A stretch of 64,000 bases of DNA from NCBI RefSeq assembly GCF_000430845.1, contig NZ_AUMU01000001.1:434001-498000 (forward strand), in the 5' to 3' direction. The notes beneath the pieces were generated by a model. That model was given only the letters and a program-made list of their open reading frames with translations. It searched no databases and was not told the origin of the DNA. Shown one piece after another: positions 7,840 to 17,209 of this stretch. This stretch comes from Chryseobacterium gregarium DSM 19109 (GTDB lineage: Bacteria; Bacteroidota; Bacteroidia; Flavobacteriales; Weeksellaceae). The first letter of the stretch is position 1, and each line of letters begins with the position of its first letter. The translations under genes were made by a program, and so were the position numbers.

Positions 7840-10656
7840 TTAAGCGGTTACAGGTCTTTTTGCCGGAGCATCATCCCTGTCAAACACTCTGTTGATCACC
7901 AGGTTCTGGTTCTTTTCAAACATTTTATGGCTTCCCGGAGCCGGAGCACCGCTCGGAACAGGTGCTATCACCTGAATTCCCGTTTCTCTGAAATTTCTCA
8001 GGATATAAGACCATGCCCCCATATTTTCAGGTTCTTCCTGTGCCCATACCAGTTCTTTTCTGTTTTCATATTTATCGAAAACGGCCTGGATGGCATCAGC
8101 CTGAAGAGGATATAACTGCTCGAATCTTACCAATGCGACATTTTCAGCATTCAATTCTTCTTTTTTAGCAAGCAATTCAAAATACAGCTTACCTGAACAA
8201 AGAACCACTTTTTCAATTTTATTTGGATCAGCAGCCGGATCGTCTAAAATAGGCTGGAACCCTTTGTCTGAGAAATCCTCAAGCGGAGAAACCACTTTCG
8301 GATGTCTTAACAATGATTTCGGACTCATGACGATTAACGGCTTTCTGAACGGCCATTTCAGCTGCCTTCTCAGCAGGTGGAAATAGTTGGCAGGCGAGGT
8401 AATATTCGCCACCACCATATTTTCATTGGCACAAAGCGTAAGGAATCTTTCCAGTCTGGCTGAAGAGTGCTCGGCACCTTGCCCTTCCGAACCGTGAGGC
8501 AATAACATCACCAGTCCGTCCTGAATTTTCCATTTTTCTTCTGCTGCAGCCAGGTATTGGTCAACAATAATCTGCGCACCGTTTACGAAATCCCCAAACT
8601 GGGCTTCCCAGATGGTCAGGGTATTCGGTGAAGCCATCGCGTAACCATAATCAAAGCCTAACACTCCGTATTCGGAAAGATGGGAATTGTAAATATCAAA
8701 CCGGTTTTCGGAAACGTGTCTCAACGGGATATATTCTTCTTCGGTATCTTCAGTTTTTATGACGGCGTGTCTGTGGGAGAATGTCCCTCTCTCCACATCT
8801 TCACCGGAGATTCTTATGTTATGACCTTCGGTAAGCAAAGTAGCGTACGCTAACCATTCCCCCAAAGCCCAATCCAGAGAGTTCCCTTCAATCGCTTTAA
8901 TTCTGTTTTCGAAAAGTCTGGTGATTTTATTGATGAATTTTTTGTCAGACGGAAGTGTTGACATCTGAATCGCCAGTTTCTTCAGCTTTTCCAAGTCATA
9001 TTTTGTATCAACGGCTTCCTGAACGGCTCCTCTTTTCCCAATCGGATACTTTGTCCAGTCTTCTGCCATGAAAACATCCATTACATTCTTCTCGATTTCT
9101 TTGGATGCATCAAAATCCTTATCTAGGAGTCCTTTGAAATCAGCTTCCATTTTTGCAATAACGTCGTTTGAGGTTATGCTGTCTTTAAGAAGCTGGTCTT
9201 TATAAATTTCTCTGGGATTCGGGTGCTTTGAAATCAGTTTATATAAATTAGGCTGGGTGAACCTTGGTTCATCCCCTTCATTGTGTCCGTATTTTCTGTA
9301 CCCTAGTAAATCAATATAAACATCTTTACCGAATTTAGCCCTGAAATCAGCAGCAAAATGGATAGCATGAACCACTGCTTCCGCATCATCTGCATTCACG
9401 TGCATTACAGGAGATTCGGTTACCTTAGCGATATCGGTACAGTATGTTGAAGATCTTGCATCCATGTAATTGGTCGTGAACGATACCTGGTTGTTCACCA
9501 CGATATGAACCGTACCACCCGTTTTGTAACCTTCCAATGTCATCATCTGGGCAACTTCATAGGCAATACCCTGACCGGCAATAGCACCGTCACCGTGAAT
9601 AACAATCGGCAATATTTTAGAATAGTCCCCTTTGTATTTATCATCTACTTTCGCACGGCAGATCCCTTCTACAAGGGCCGCTACCGTTTCCAGGTGAGAC
9701 GGGTTCGGTGTCAGATTGATGGAAACCTCTTCTCCGGAAGCGGTTTTAACGGTTTTAGACGATCCTAAGTGATATTTCACGTCACCGGAAAATACATCTT
9801 CTTCAAATTCTTTCCCTTCAAATTCCGAGAAAATCTGTTTGTAGGATTTACCGAAAATATTGGATAAAACATTCAGCCTTCCTCTGTGGGCCATTCCCAG
9901 TACCACTTCATCAACCCCAAGCTGTGAAGATTTTGAGATCAGCTGATCCAAAGCAGGGATCAGTGTTTCCCCTCCTTCTAAAGAGAATCTTTTCTGTCCG
10001 ACAAATTTGGTATGAAGGTAATTTTCAAATGCTACCGCCTGGTTTAATTTTAAAAGGATTTCTGTTTTTTCGTTGGCCGAAAGATTGGGATGGTTTTCAT
10101 TAACCTGAAGCCATTTTTTAATAAAATCTTTTTCCTCAACATTGTTGATGTGCATGTATTCAACACCGATAGAATCACAATAGATGTTTTCAAGGTGCTT
10201 GATCAGGTCCTGCAAAGTAGCAGGCTCTTTCATTCCTGTTTCAACCGCACAGTTGAATTTGGTCTGAAGATCCGCACTGCTCAGTCCGAAGTTTTCGATG
10301 TCCAGTGTCGGAGTATAGTGTCTTCTTTCTCTAACAGGGTTCGTTTGTGTGAACAGATGGCCTCTGCTTCTGTAAGCTTCGATAAGGTTTACCACCTTAA
10401 ACTCTTTTTTGATGTGCTCCGGAACTTCACCATTGGCAGCGGCCTGGGAAATTTGCTGTACTGCAGGTGCAGAAGCTGCGGAAGTCTGAATATATTGGAG
10501 ATTATCATCATCCCCGTAATTCTCCAACGCAAAATCAAAGCCCTGAAAAAAGGCCTTCCATGATGGTTCTAAAGAGTCTGGGAACTTTAAATACTGTTGG
10601 TATAAATCCTCAATTAACTGAGAATGAGCTGCGTTTAGGAATGAAAATCTGTCCAT
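7840..10656 (-). CDS. sucA: 2-oxoglutarate dehydrogenase E1
   Basis: 938 residues, normal length for SucA. The N-terminus begins with the E2-interacting helix (MDRFSFLNAAHSQLIEDLYQ). The thiamine-diphosphate site is visible as IVIHGDGAIAGQGIAYE ... IVVNNQVSFTT (about 350-400), with the conserved substrate-side segment GMAHRGRLNVL before it. The C-terminal transketolase-like half carries LLPHGSEGQGAEHSSARLER. The enzyme decarboxylates 2-oxoglutarate and succinylates the lipoate of SucB. A -7 box stands upstream at 10703-10710 and sucB follows directly. Confidence 0.97.
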   Translation of the reverse strand: MDRFSFLNAAHSQLIEDLYQQYLKFPDSLEPSWKAFFQGFDFALENYGDDDNLQYIQTSAASAPAVQQISQAAANGEVPEHIKKEFKVVNLIEAYRSRGHLFTQTNPVRERRHYTPTLDIENFGLSSADLQTKFNCAVETGMKEPATLQDLIKHLENIYCDSIGVEYMHINNVEEKDFIKKWLQVNENHPNLSANEKTEILLKLNQAVAFENYLHTKFVGQKRFSLEGGETLIPALDQLISKSSQLGVDEVVLGMAHRGRLNVLSNIFGKSYKQIFSEFEGKEFEEDVFSGDVKYHLGSSKTVKTASGEEVSINLTPNPSHLETVAALVEGICRAKVDDKYKGDYSKILPIVIHGDGAIAGQGIAYEVAQMMTLEGYKTGGTVHIVVNNQVSFTTNYMDARSSTYCTDIAKVTESPVMHVNADDAEAVVHAIHFAADFRAKFGKDVYIDLLGYRKYGHNEGDEPRFTQPNLYKLISKHPNPREIYKDQLLKDSITSNDVIAKMEADFKGLLDKDFDASKEIEKNVMDVFMAEDWTKYPIGKRGAVQEAVDTKYDLEKLKKLAIQMSTLPSDKKFINKITRLFENRIKAIEGNSLDWALGEWLAYATLLTEGHNIRISGEDVERGTFSHRHAVIKTEDTEEEYIPLRHVSENRFDIYNSHLSEYGVLGFDYGYAMASPNTLTIWEAQFGDFVNGAQIIVDQYLAAAEEKWKIQDGLVMLLPHGSEGQGAEHSSARLERFLTLCANENMVVANITSPANYFHLLRRQLKWPFRKPLIVMSPKSLLRHPKVVSPLEDFSDKGFQPILDDPAADPNKIEKVVLCSGKLYFELLAKKEELNAENVALVRFEQLYPLQADAIQAVFDKYENRKELVWAQEEPENMGAWSYILRNFRETGIQVIAPVPSGAPAPGSHKMFEKNQNLVINRVFDRDDAPAKRPVTA

Positions 10657-10702
10657 TATTACAGTTTATCTGTTATTAAATTTTGTTAGTAGAATTAATC
10701 TT

Positions 10703-10710
10703 CAAATTTA
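10703..10710 (-). promoter_or_regulatory. -7 promoter box of sucAB
   Basis: On the minus strand the sequence reads TAAATTTG, matching TAnnTTTG, 47 bases before the sucA start codon. The -33 element is weak. Confidence 0.45.
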
Positions 10711-10780
10711 ATAAAAAAAACCGAGGTAGAACAGCCTTTAAACTATTAAAAAAACCATAAATAAATTTATTCCTGGGGAT

Positions 10781-11821
10781 TTACTTGAATACTGATAATG
10801 AGAGTTTCATATTGACCTCCTGATCTTCTACAGGACGTTCAAGGAAAGTATGACGAATGTCATTAAACCGCATTTCATCTTTTTTGGCTTTCTGGATCAG
10901 CTGCTGTATGGCTTTTACTCTTGCATCGTAATTCCCTTTATAGTACATCACATAATTCCGGGTAGGATTCTGCGTCCTGAAACTGAAATTATTATCCGTC
11001 ACCCCAAACTTTTTGGATAAAGGAATACCGAGGAAATAAGAGACTTCTTTGTCCTTGTAATTATCGGCATCCGTAATCAGGACAGGGAAACCGAATTCAT
11101 CATCTTTTTTGCCCAGATCCATTGTGGTGTAATTATAAATTTTATTATAATTCATTACAATATTTCTGTACAATGCATCTTTTTTATTGGAAGTACTGAC
11201 ATTGATGCCCAGCAGCAGTTTTTCCTCATCATTTTCAACCATGATGCTGTCGTATTTTATGGCAGCCATCTGGTTGTCTTTTTCCACTTTATTCCCTAAA
11301 GTATTTTTAAGGTTTACCATGCTTTTGTCGATGTTTTCGGCAAACCGGTCTTCCGTCCAGAAGTTTTCAACCCGTGTTAAAACAGATAATTTAGGGGTAT
11401 GGACGATCCATATAATTTTAGTTTTTTCTGGAGAAATCGCTTTGAATTTTACATCCACCAGGGTAGGACTTTCATTACGGTCTTCAAAAAGCTGGTATCT
11501 CAGTGTCTTATTCGGGTTTTCGTAACGGATAAACATTTCTCCGTCGGTCTCATTTTTCGGGTCTGTATAACTGATGGAACTTCCCTGCCCTTCATAAGGC
11601 GTGTAGTAATCGATATCAATGGTCGGAGAACTGGTAAAGAAGTTATTCCAGCGGGTAAAATGCTGCAGGTTGTTAAACTGGCTGAAAACCTTTTCAATGG
11701 GATAATCAATTTCTTTTTCTACTCTGAAATCCTTGCTTTCATCCACAAAGTAATACATCGAGGCTGCATAAGCCCCGATCATCAACACTATCAATACTGC
11801 TATGATCTTAAAAAAACGCAT
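10781..11821 (-). CDS. SRPBCC-family (polyketide cyclase-like) membrane-anchored protein
   Basis: About 346 residues from the preferred ATG at 11821 (MRFFKIIAVLIVLMIGAYAA). A longer frame to 11839 would prepend MCYICT and weaken the signal-anchor. One N-terminal membrane segment is followed by an SRPBCC/START-like domain (IDYPIEKVFSQFNNLQHFTRWNNF, about 35-180). A second region (about 190-300) with GIPLSKKFGVTDNNF resembles the GyrI-like effector-binding fold. These folds bind hydrophobic or small ligands; no enzymatic motif is visible. It lies between sucA and glgC on the same strand, but a hairpin separates it from glgC. Function is unknown. Confidence 0.7.
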   Translation of the reverse strand: MRFFKIIAVLIVLMIGAYAASMYYFVDESKDFRVEKEIDYPIEKVFSQFNNLQHFTRWNNFFTSSPTIDIDYYTPYEGQGSSISYTDPKNETDGEMFIRYENPNKTLRYQLFEDRNESPTLVDVKFKAISPEKTKIIWIVHTPKLSVLTRVENFWTEDRFAENIDKSMVNLKNTLGNKVEKDNQMAAIKYDSIMVENDEEKLLLGINVSTSNKKDALYRNIVMNYNKIYNYTTMDLGKKDDEFGFPVLITDADNYKDKEVSYFLGIPLSKKFGVTDNNFSFRTQNPTRNYVMYYKGNYDARVKAIQQLIQKAKKDEMRFNDIRHTFLERPVEDQEVNMKLSLSVFK

Positions 11822-11846
11822 CGTACAAATGTAACACAAATAACAA

Positions 11847-11870
11847 AAGTGACCAATATATTGATCACTT
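11847..11870 (-). terminator. Terminator of the glycogen operon
   Basis: A 24-base near-perfect palindrome: AAGTGACCAATA / TATTGATCACTT, one mismatch pair. On the minus strand it lies just beyond the glgC stop and continues into TTTTGTTATTTG. It overlaps the leader of the SRPBCC gene, so an operator role there is an alternative. Confidence 0.6.
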
Positions 11871-11890
11871 CTGCTGTATGTTTGTTTAAA

Positions 11891-13159
11891 TTATCCGATA
11901 TGGGTACCGTGGTCAAGAAACGCTCCTTTTTTTACGACGATAATACCATCCTGAACCGAATGGGTTCCGTAATCCCCGTCCTGCAGATGCTTGCCGCCTA
12001 TGATTCTGACATTGTCCCCGATATGGCAGTTTTTATCTAAAATCGCTTTTTCGATATAACAGTATTTCCCGATTCCCATATTGGGACGGCCTTCTCTGTC
12101 ATTGATTATAATTTCCATGGTATCCTGGTAGAAATCGGCCCCCATCACATAAGAATTAACAATGGTACTTCCTTTATCGACTCTTGTCCTGTTACCGATT
12201 ACAGAATTCTCAATTTTATCGGCCATAATAATACATCCATCCCCGAAAACCGCCTTGCTTACATAAGAACCGTTTATTTTAGAAGGCGGAAGCATTCTTG
12301 CCCTTGTATAAATCGGTGAAGAAGAAAATAGGTTGAACTGCGGGAAATCCTGGCACAGATCCAGGTTCGCTTCATAAAAGGACTCAATCGTTCCGATATC
12401 CGTCCAATACCCTTCATACTGGTAACTCAGGGTTGTATATTTTCCGATCGAATTAGGGATAATATCTTTTCCGAAATCGTCTCCTGCCCCATCCTCAAAC
12501 ATTTTTATTAAAATGCTTTTCGTGAAAATATAAATTCCCATGGAAGCAAGATATTCTTTTCCGGCATGTTTATTTTCTTCAGAAACTTCAGATTGTAATC
12601 CATCCAGCATATCGTAACCCGGTTTTTCAACGAAAGAAGTGATATTGCCTTCATCATCAGAACTTAAAATTCCAAAGCCTGTAGCGTCTTTTGCATTAAC
12701 GGGAATCGTGGCAATGGTAACGTCACCGCCTTTTTCAATATGGAAATCCAGCATTTCTTTGAAATCCATCTGATACAGCTGGTCACCCGAAAGAATCAAA
12801 ATATATTCATAATCATATTTTTCCAGATGCTTCATCGACTGCCGTACGGCATCAGCTGTTCCCTGGTACCAGCTTTCGTTTTCTACATTCTGTTCTGCTG
12901 CGAGAATATCCACAAACCCTTTGCTGAAAATATCAAAATGATATGAGTTTTTGATATGTGAATTTAAAGATGCCGAATTAAACTGCGTCAGAACAAGGAT
13001 TTTATTCATCCCCGAATTCAGACAGTTGGAAATAGGAATGTCTACCAGACGATATTTACCCGCGATAGGCACGGCCGGTTTTGATCTCGTATACGTTAAA
13101 GGAAAAAGCCTTGTTCCTCTGCCACCCCCTAAAACAATGGATATAACATTGCGGTTCAT
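11891..13159 (-). CDS. glgC: Glucose-1-phosphate adenylyltransferase
   Basis: 422 residues, the usual length of ADP-glucose pyrophosphorylase. The N-terminal nucleotidyltransferase begins MNRNVISIVLGGGRGTRLFP with the GGGRGTRL loop, followed by SKPAVPIAGKYRLVDIPISN and the sugar-phosphate region FVEKPG. The C-terminus is a left-handed beta-helix of hexapeptide repeats (SVIGNRTRVDKGSTIVNS..., about 300-420) that normally mediates allosteric control. It makes ADP-glucose for GlgA. It is the last gene of glgB-glgA-orf-glgC, 37 bases behind the small secreted protein gene, and is followed by a palindromic terminator. Confidence 0.96.
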   Translation of the reverse strand: MNRNVISIVLGGGRGTRLFPLTYTRSKPAVPIAGKYRLVDIPISNCLNSGMNKILVLTQFNSASLNSHIKNSYHFDIFSKGFVDILAAEQNVENESWYQGTADAVRQSMKHLEKYDYEYILILSGDQLYQMDFKEMLDFHIEKGGDVTIATIPVNAKDATGFGILSSDDEGNITSFVEKPGYDMLDGLQSEVSEENKHAGKEYLASMGIYIFTKSILIKMFEDGAGDDFGKDIIPNSIGKYTTLSYQYEGYWTDIGTIESFYEANLDLCQDFPQFNLFSSSPIYTRARMLPPSKINGSYVSKAVFGDGCIIMADKIENSVIGNRTRVDKGSTIVNSYVMGADFYQDTMEIIINDREGRPNMGIGKYCYIEKAILDKNCHIGDNVRIIGGKHLQDGDYGTHSVQDGIIVVKKGAFLDHGTHIG

Positions 13160-13196
13160 AAATTATGTTGCGTTTTTATCTTTGAGTTAATATTAT

Positions 13197-13628
13197 TTAT
13201 TTTAATGTATCAGTTTTATTTTTTTCAGGTTTCTTACCTAAAGATTCCAGCCTGATTATCCTTTTCTGAACTTTTTCCTTTTCATTGTGAAGATCATTTA
13301 ATTTAGCTTCCAGGCTGTTCATCCTTTTTATATTCTCTCCCTTATTATCAGATCTGGGCTCTTCCTCTGATGCAATTTCTGTCTCTAGCTTTTTTATTCT
13401 TTCTTCAATCCTCGCCAATTGATTGTACCTGATCTTCAATTGCGTTTCATAGTTAGATGAGTAGTAGTTGCTGTAACTTGATGTAACAAATCGGTTAAGC
13501 CTTTGCTGTTCGTTCACTATGACCTGCTGGTTTTGCCGTACAGCCATCTGCATATTGCTTTGGGCATTGATCCCAATAGGAACGGCAAACATTAAACCAA
13601 ACATCCCTATGCAGGATATATTTTTCAT
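13197..13628 (-). CDS. Secreted coiled-coil protein inside the glycogen operon
   Basis: 143 residues, not recognised as a known family. The N-terminus MKNISCIGMFGLMFAVPIGINAQ reads as a signal peptide. Most of the rest is predicted coiled coil: LARIEERIKKLETEIASEEE and KMNSLEAKLNDLHNEKEKVQ-type heptads from about 70 to 130, ending in a Lys-rich tail. It starts 8 bases downstream of glgA and ends 37 bases before glgC, so it is co-transcribed with cytoplasmic glycogen enzymes although it appears exported. That mismatch of location is unexplained. Codon use looks ordinary for the genome. Confidence 0.7.
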   Translation of the reverse strand: MKNISCIGMFGLMFAVPIGINAQSNMQMAVRQNQQVIVNEQQRLNRFVTSSYSNYYSSNYETQLKIRYNQLARIEERIKKLETEIASEEEPRSDNKGENIKRMNSLEAKLNDLHNEKEKVQKRIIRLESLGKKPEKNKTDTLK

Positions 13629-13636
13629 GATTTTAT

Positions 13637-15043
13637 CTAACTATTGTATAAAGTTATATATTTCTCTGCCGATTGTTCCCATGCAAAATTGAAATCCATA
13701 TTGGCATGAATCAGATTTTCCATCATTCCTTTCTGGTTGTAGAGCATTAAAGCCCTGCTCATAGCGTGAATAATATCATCTACTCCGGCATGTGTAAAGT
13801 TGATGCCTGCTCCGCCCGTTGAAATATCCTGAACCGTATCTCTCAGGCCTCCCGTATAAGAAACAACAGGGACGGTTCCGTATTTCATGGAATACATTTG
13901 GTTCAGTCCGCAAGGCTCAACCCTTGAAGGCATGAGTAAGAAATCTGCCGAAGCATAGATCTGATGTGAAAGATGTTCCTTATAACCTAAATCCAGAGCA
14001 AAATTGGTATAGATATACTCATACTCTTTCAGTTTATTTTCTATATAGGAATTTCCGGAACCCAGAACCATGATATTCAGAGCCCCAAAACTTTGTTTGA
14101 TGCTTCTTGAGACCATATCAGGAAGTAGATCGGCTCCTTTTTCTGTGGCAAAGCGTCCGATAAAAGCAAATAAGGGCAGTTCAGGATTTAAACCGTAGGT
14201 CTTACACAAATGCTCCTTATTTTTCTTTTTCTGTGCCACAGCATTTTTACGGTTAAAGTTAAAATACAGCATCGGATCCGTCTCAGGATTCCACACTTCC
14301 GCATCAATTCCGTTAATGATTCCGTATGCTTTTCCGGATTCATAACGCACGAGGCTTTCCAATCCTCTGAAGCTTACAAAAAGTTCTTCAAGATATCCCT
14401 GAGAAACCGTCGTAAAGGCATGGGTACATTTGATCATGCTTGCCAGAGGGTTAATCAGCCCGTTCCAATCCATCAGCCCCCATCGGTACTGATCAAACGA
14501 CGGTAAATAATTTGCCATTTCCCAGCTCATCATTCCCTGATATTCACCATTATGGATCGTTCCGATTGTTTTAACTCCTTTTAAAAAAGAAAATTCAGGG
14601 CAATGTTCTACCATAAAAGGGACCAGCCCGGTATGATAGTCATGGCAATGCAAAACATCGGGACGGATCTCCATGGCGCTGAGCCAGTGCAGTATCGCAT
14701 GCTGAAAACCGATGAACTGGAAATTTTCATCCTGGTATCCGTACGGATTATCCCTGTCCAGCAATCCCGGGATTCTGACCATATACAGCTCAAATCCCAG
14801 GGCATCGGATTTTTCTTTTAATACCTGTACCTGGAGCATATTAGGCCCCTGGTGAATAAACCCGTCAAAAACGATGTCAAACTCATGGTCTAAAACAAAG
14901 GGTTTATTGTACCAAGGCATTACCACTTTGGCATCAATTCCTTTAATTTTGTTCTGATATTTCGGCAGAGCCCCTACTACATCGGCCAATCCTCCTACTT
15001 TTGCAACCGGATAACATTCCGTACTTAGATGATATATGATCAT
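13637..15043 (-). CDS. glgA: Glycogen synthase (ADP-glucose, GT5)
   Basis: 468 residues, GT-B fold. The N-terminal ADP-glucose binding motif is AKVGGLADVVGALP, with the key Lys15. HNGEYQG and the linker to the second Rossmann domain follow (LFAFIGRFATEKGADLL). The C-terminal EPCGLNQMYSMKYGTVPV segment carries the catalytic Glu and the nucleotide-binding loop, and STGGAGINF closes the site. It extends alpha-1,4-glucan chains from ADP-glucose. It starts 8 bases downstream of glgB and precedes the coiled-coil gene and glgC in the same operon. Confidence 0.96.
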   Translation of the reverse strand: MIIYHLSTECYPVAKVGGLADVVGALPKYQNKIKGIDAKVVMPWYNKPFVLDHEFDIVFDGFIHQGPNMLQVQVLKEKSDALGFELYMVRIPGLLDRDNPYGYQDENFQFIGFQHAILHWLSAMEIRPDVLHCHDYHTGLVPFMVEHCPEFSFLKGVKTIGTIHNGEYQGMMSWEMANYLPSFDQYRWGLMDWNGLINPLASMIKCTHAFTTVSQGYLEELFVSFRGLESLVRYESGKAYGIINGIDAEVWNPETDPMLYFNFNRKNAVAQKKKNKEHLCKTYGLNPELPLFAFIGRFATEKGADLLPDMVSRSIKQSFGALNIMVLGSGNSYIENKLKEYEYIYTNFALDLGYKEHLSHQIYASADFLLMPSRVEPCGLNQMYSMKYGTVPVVSYTGGLRDTVQDISTGGAGINFTHAGVDDIIHAMSRALMLYNQKGMMENLIHANMDFNFAWEQSAEKYITLYNS

Positions 15044-15051
15044 TTTCTGCT

Positions 15052-16998
15052 TTATCTTTTGCGTTGATTAATTCTGTTCTGTTTATATTTTTTGTCTTTT
15101 TTCTTCACAATTATTCCTGAAAGCGGTGACAGCTTGATGTTGATTGATTCCGGATGTCCCATGTATGCTTCACCATGTTCATTGAAAATATCCGGTTTCA
15201 CATCGCTTCCTCCGTATTTTTTGTCATCGGAATTAAAGACAACTTCCCAACGGCTTCCGTCCTGTACTCCGATTTTATAATCTAAAACTTTCGGGGTTAA
15301 ATTGAGAATGACCATAAAAATATTGTCCTTCTTTTTTCCTTTTCTTAAATAGATATACACTGAATTTTCCTGATCATCAGCCTGCACCCATTCAAAACCG
15401 TTTACATCAAACTGGTTCTCGTAAAAAGCCGTTTCATTTCTGTAGATATGATTAAGATCTTTGATTAAGGTCTGTAAGCCTTTATGAACAGGATACTGCA
15501 GCAAATGCCAGTCCAGACTGCGGGTAAAATTCCATTCACCGGTCTGCCCGAACTCATCTCCCATGAATAAGAGTTTGGCACCGGGATGTGTAAACATATA
15601 CACATACAAGGCACGGAGGTTGGCAAATTTCTGCCATTCATCACCGGGCATCTTATAGATCAGGCTTGCTTTTCCATGCACCACTTCATCGTGTGACAAA
15701 GGCATCATATAATTTTCATTATACATATACATTGAGGCAAACGTCAGCTTATGGTGATAAAATTTCCTCTCGGCCGGGTCTTTTTTAAAATAGTCCAGGG
15801 TATCATGCATCCAGCCCATCATCCATTTCATTCCAAATCCTACGCCTCCGTCATGCACGGGTTTTGTCAACAGCGGAAAATCTGAACTTTCCTCCGCAAT
15901 GGTGATGATATGATCTCCGAATTCTTTATAAACCGCTGTATTGAAATCCTGCAAAAAAGCTTTGGCTTCAAGGTTCACATTATCTCCATATATGTTAGGT
16001 TCCCACTCGCCCTCATTTCTTGAATAGTCGAGATGCAGCATTGAAGTTACCGCATCGACCCGCAGGCCGTCCGCATGGTATCTTTCAAGCCAGAACATCG
16101 CGTTGGAAATGAGAAAAGACTTCACTTCATTTCTTCCGTAGTTGAAAATATACGATTTCCAGTCCGGGTGAAACCCTTTTCTCGGATCCTCATGTTCATA
16201 CAGGTAAGAACCGTCAAACCGGTGCAGCCCGTTGGCATCGCCCGGAAAGTGGGACGGTACCCAGTCTAAGATCACCCCGATTTCATTCCGGTGGAGTTGA
16301 TCAATTAAAAACATCAGATCCTGTGGGGATCCGAAGCGTGACGTTGCGGCAAAGAAACCGGTGATCTGGTAGCCCCAGCTCGGGTCATACGGGTATTCCA
16401 TGACCGGCATAAATTCCACATGGGTAAAACCCATTTCTTTTACATACGGCACCAGCTTTTCTGCTACCTCGCGATAATTCAGGAAACGTTCAGGGTTATC
16501 TTCATTTCTCATCCATGAACCCAAATGGATTTCATAGACTGAGACAGGAGCTTTCAGGCTGTTGTTTTTCAACCGGTCCGTCATCCATTCCTTATCTTTC
16601 CATTCATACCATGTGGTGGAAACCAGTGAGGCGGCCTGAAGGTTCTGTTCCCAGCTTAATGCATAAGGATCACTTTTTTCAAGGATTTCGCCTAAGGCCG
16701 TTTCTATGGCATATTTATACAGAGTACCCCAGGTCAAACCTACGATAAATCCTTCCCAGATACCGGATCCGTCCCATCGGGAAAACAGGATATGCTCCTG
16801 ATGGTCCCAGCCGTTAAAATTCCCGATCACCGAAACTTTCTTGGCATTCGGAGCCCACACGGAAAAGCAAACCCCCTTTACCCCGTCTTTCTCAACGGAA
16901 TGGGCACCAAATTTATCATAAAGTTTGTAATGACTACCTTCTTTAAAAAGGTAAATATCATGATCTGTAAAAAGTGTATAGGTTTTAACCGAATTCAT
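15052..16998 (-). CDS. glgB: 1,4-alpha-glucan branching enzyme (GH13)
   Basis: 648 residues. An N-terminal CBM48 domain (FSVWAPNAKKVSVIGNFNGW, about 45-110) precedes the GH13 barrel. Catalytic residues are Asp315 in GLRVDAV, Glu369 in ITIAEESS, and the Asp of MPLSHDEVVHG. The family motif VPSHFPGD is present, and a C-terminal beta domain ends with a Lys/Arg-rich tail. It cuts and re-attaches glucan chains to make alpha-1,6 branches. It is the first gene of the glycogen operon, divergent from a second CBM48 protein at 17210. It lacks the extra N1 module of the 730-residue enterobacterial enzyme. Confidence 0.96.
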   Translation of the reverse strand: MNSVKTYTLFTDHDIYLFKEGSHYKLYDKFGAHSVEKDGVKGVCFSVWAPNAKKVSVIGNFNGWDHQEHILFSRWDGSGIWEGFIVGLTWGTLYKYAIETALGEILEKSDPYALSWEQNLQAASLVSTTWYEWKDKEWMTDRLKNNSLKAPVSVYEIHLGSWMRNEDNPERFLNYREVAEKLVPYVKEMGFTHVEFMPVMEYPYDPSWGYQITGFFAATSRFGSPQDLMFLIDQLHRNEIGVILDWVPSHFPGDANGLHRFDGSYLYEHEDPRKGFHPDWKSYIFNYGRNEVKSFLISNAMFWLERYHADGLRVDAVTSMLHLDYSRNEGEWEPNIYGDNVNLEAKAFLQDFNTAVYKEFGDHIITIAEESSDFPLLTKPVHDGGVGFGMKWMMGWMHDTLDYFKKDPAERKFYHHKLTFASMYMYNENYMMPLSHDEVVHGKASLIYKMPGDEWQKFANLRALYVYMFTHPGAKLLFMGDEFGQTGEWNFTRSLDWHLLQYPVHKGLQTLIKDLNHIYRNETAFYENQFDVNGFEWVQADDQENSVYIYLRKGKKKDNIFMVILNLTPKVLDYKIGVQDGSRWEVVFNSDDKKYGGSDVKPDIFNEHGEAYMGHPESINIKLSPLSGIIVKKKDKKYKQNRINQRKR

Positions 16999-17209
16999 TA
17001 CGGTCTGATTTAATTTTTATATTTTCTGAAAGTACCAAAAACAAACAGGGGGAAGTGTTAATTATTAATGAAGTTATTATTATATTAACCACCTACCATC
17101 ATTTGTATCTATCAAATATATTAATTTTTAATCACCTTTTATGGTTTTGAATATAATGAGATTTAAAAGATTTTTTTATAAATTTAGCACTCAGAATTTT
17201 TAAATACGC
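16999..17209. promoter_or_regulatory. Divergent promoter region between glgB and the CBM48-esterase gene
   Basis: 211 bases of very A/T-rich DNA that must carry the glgB (minus) and CBM48-esterase (plus) promoters. Only weak matches to the -7 box are visible: TAAATTTA shortly before the plus-strand gene, and TACTTTCA on the minus strand near glgB. No palindromic operator stands out. Confidence 0.4.

Noticed and set aside
10090..10563. A 157-codon plus-strand open frame
   Set aside because: It lies entirely antisense to sucA, which is full length and conserved.
11399..12040. A 213-codon plus-strand open frame
   Set aside because: It is antisense to and spans the SRPBCC gene and glgC, whose protein motifs and starts are clear; the encoded sequence has no domain.
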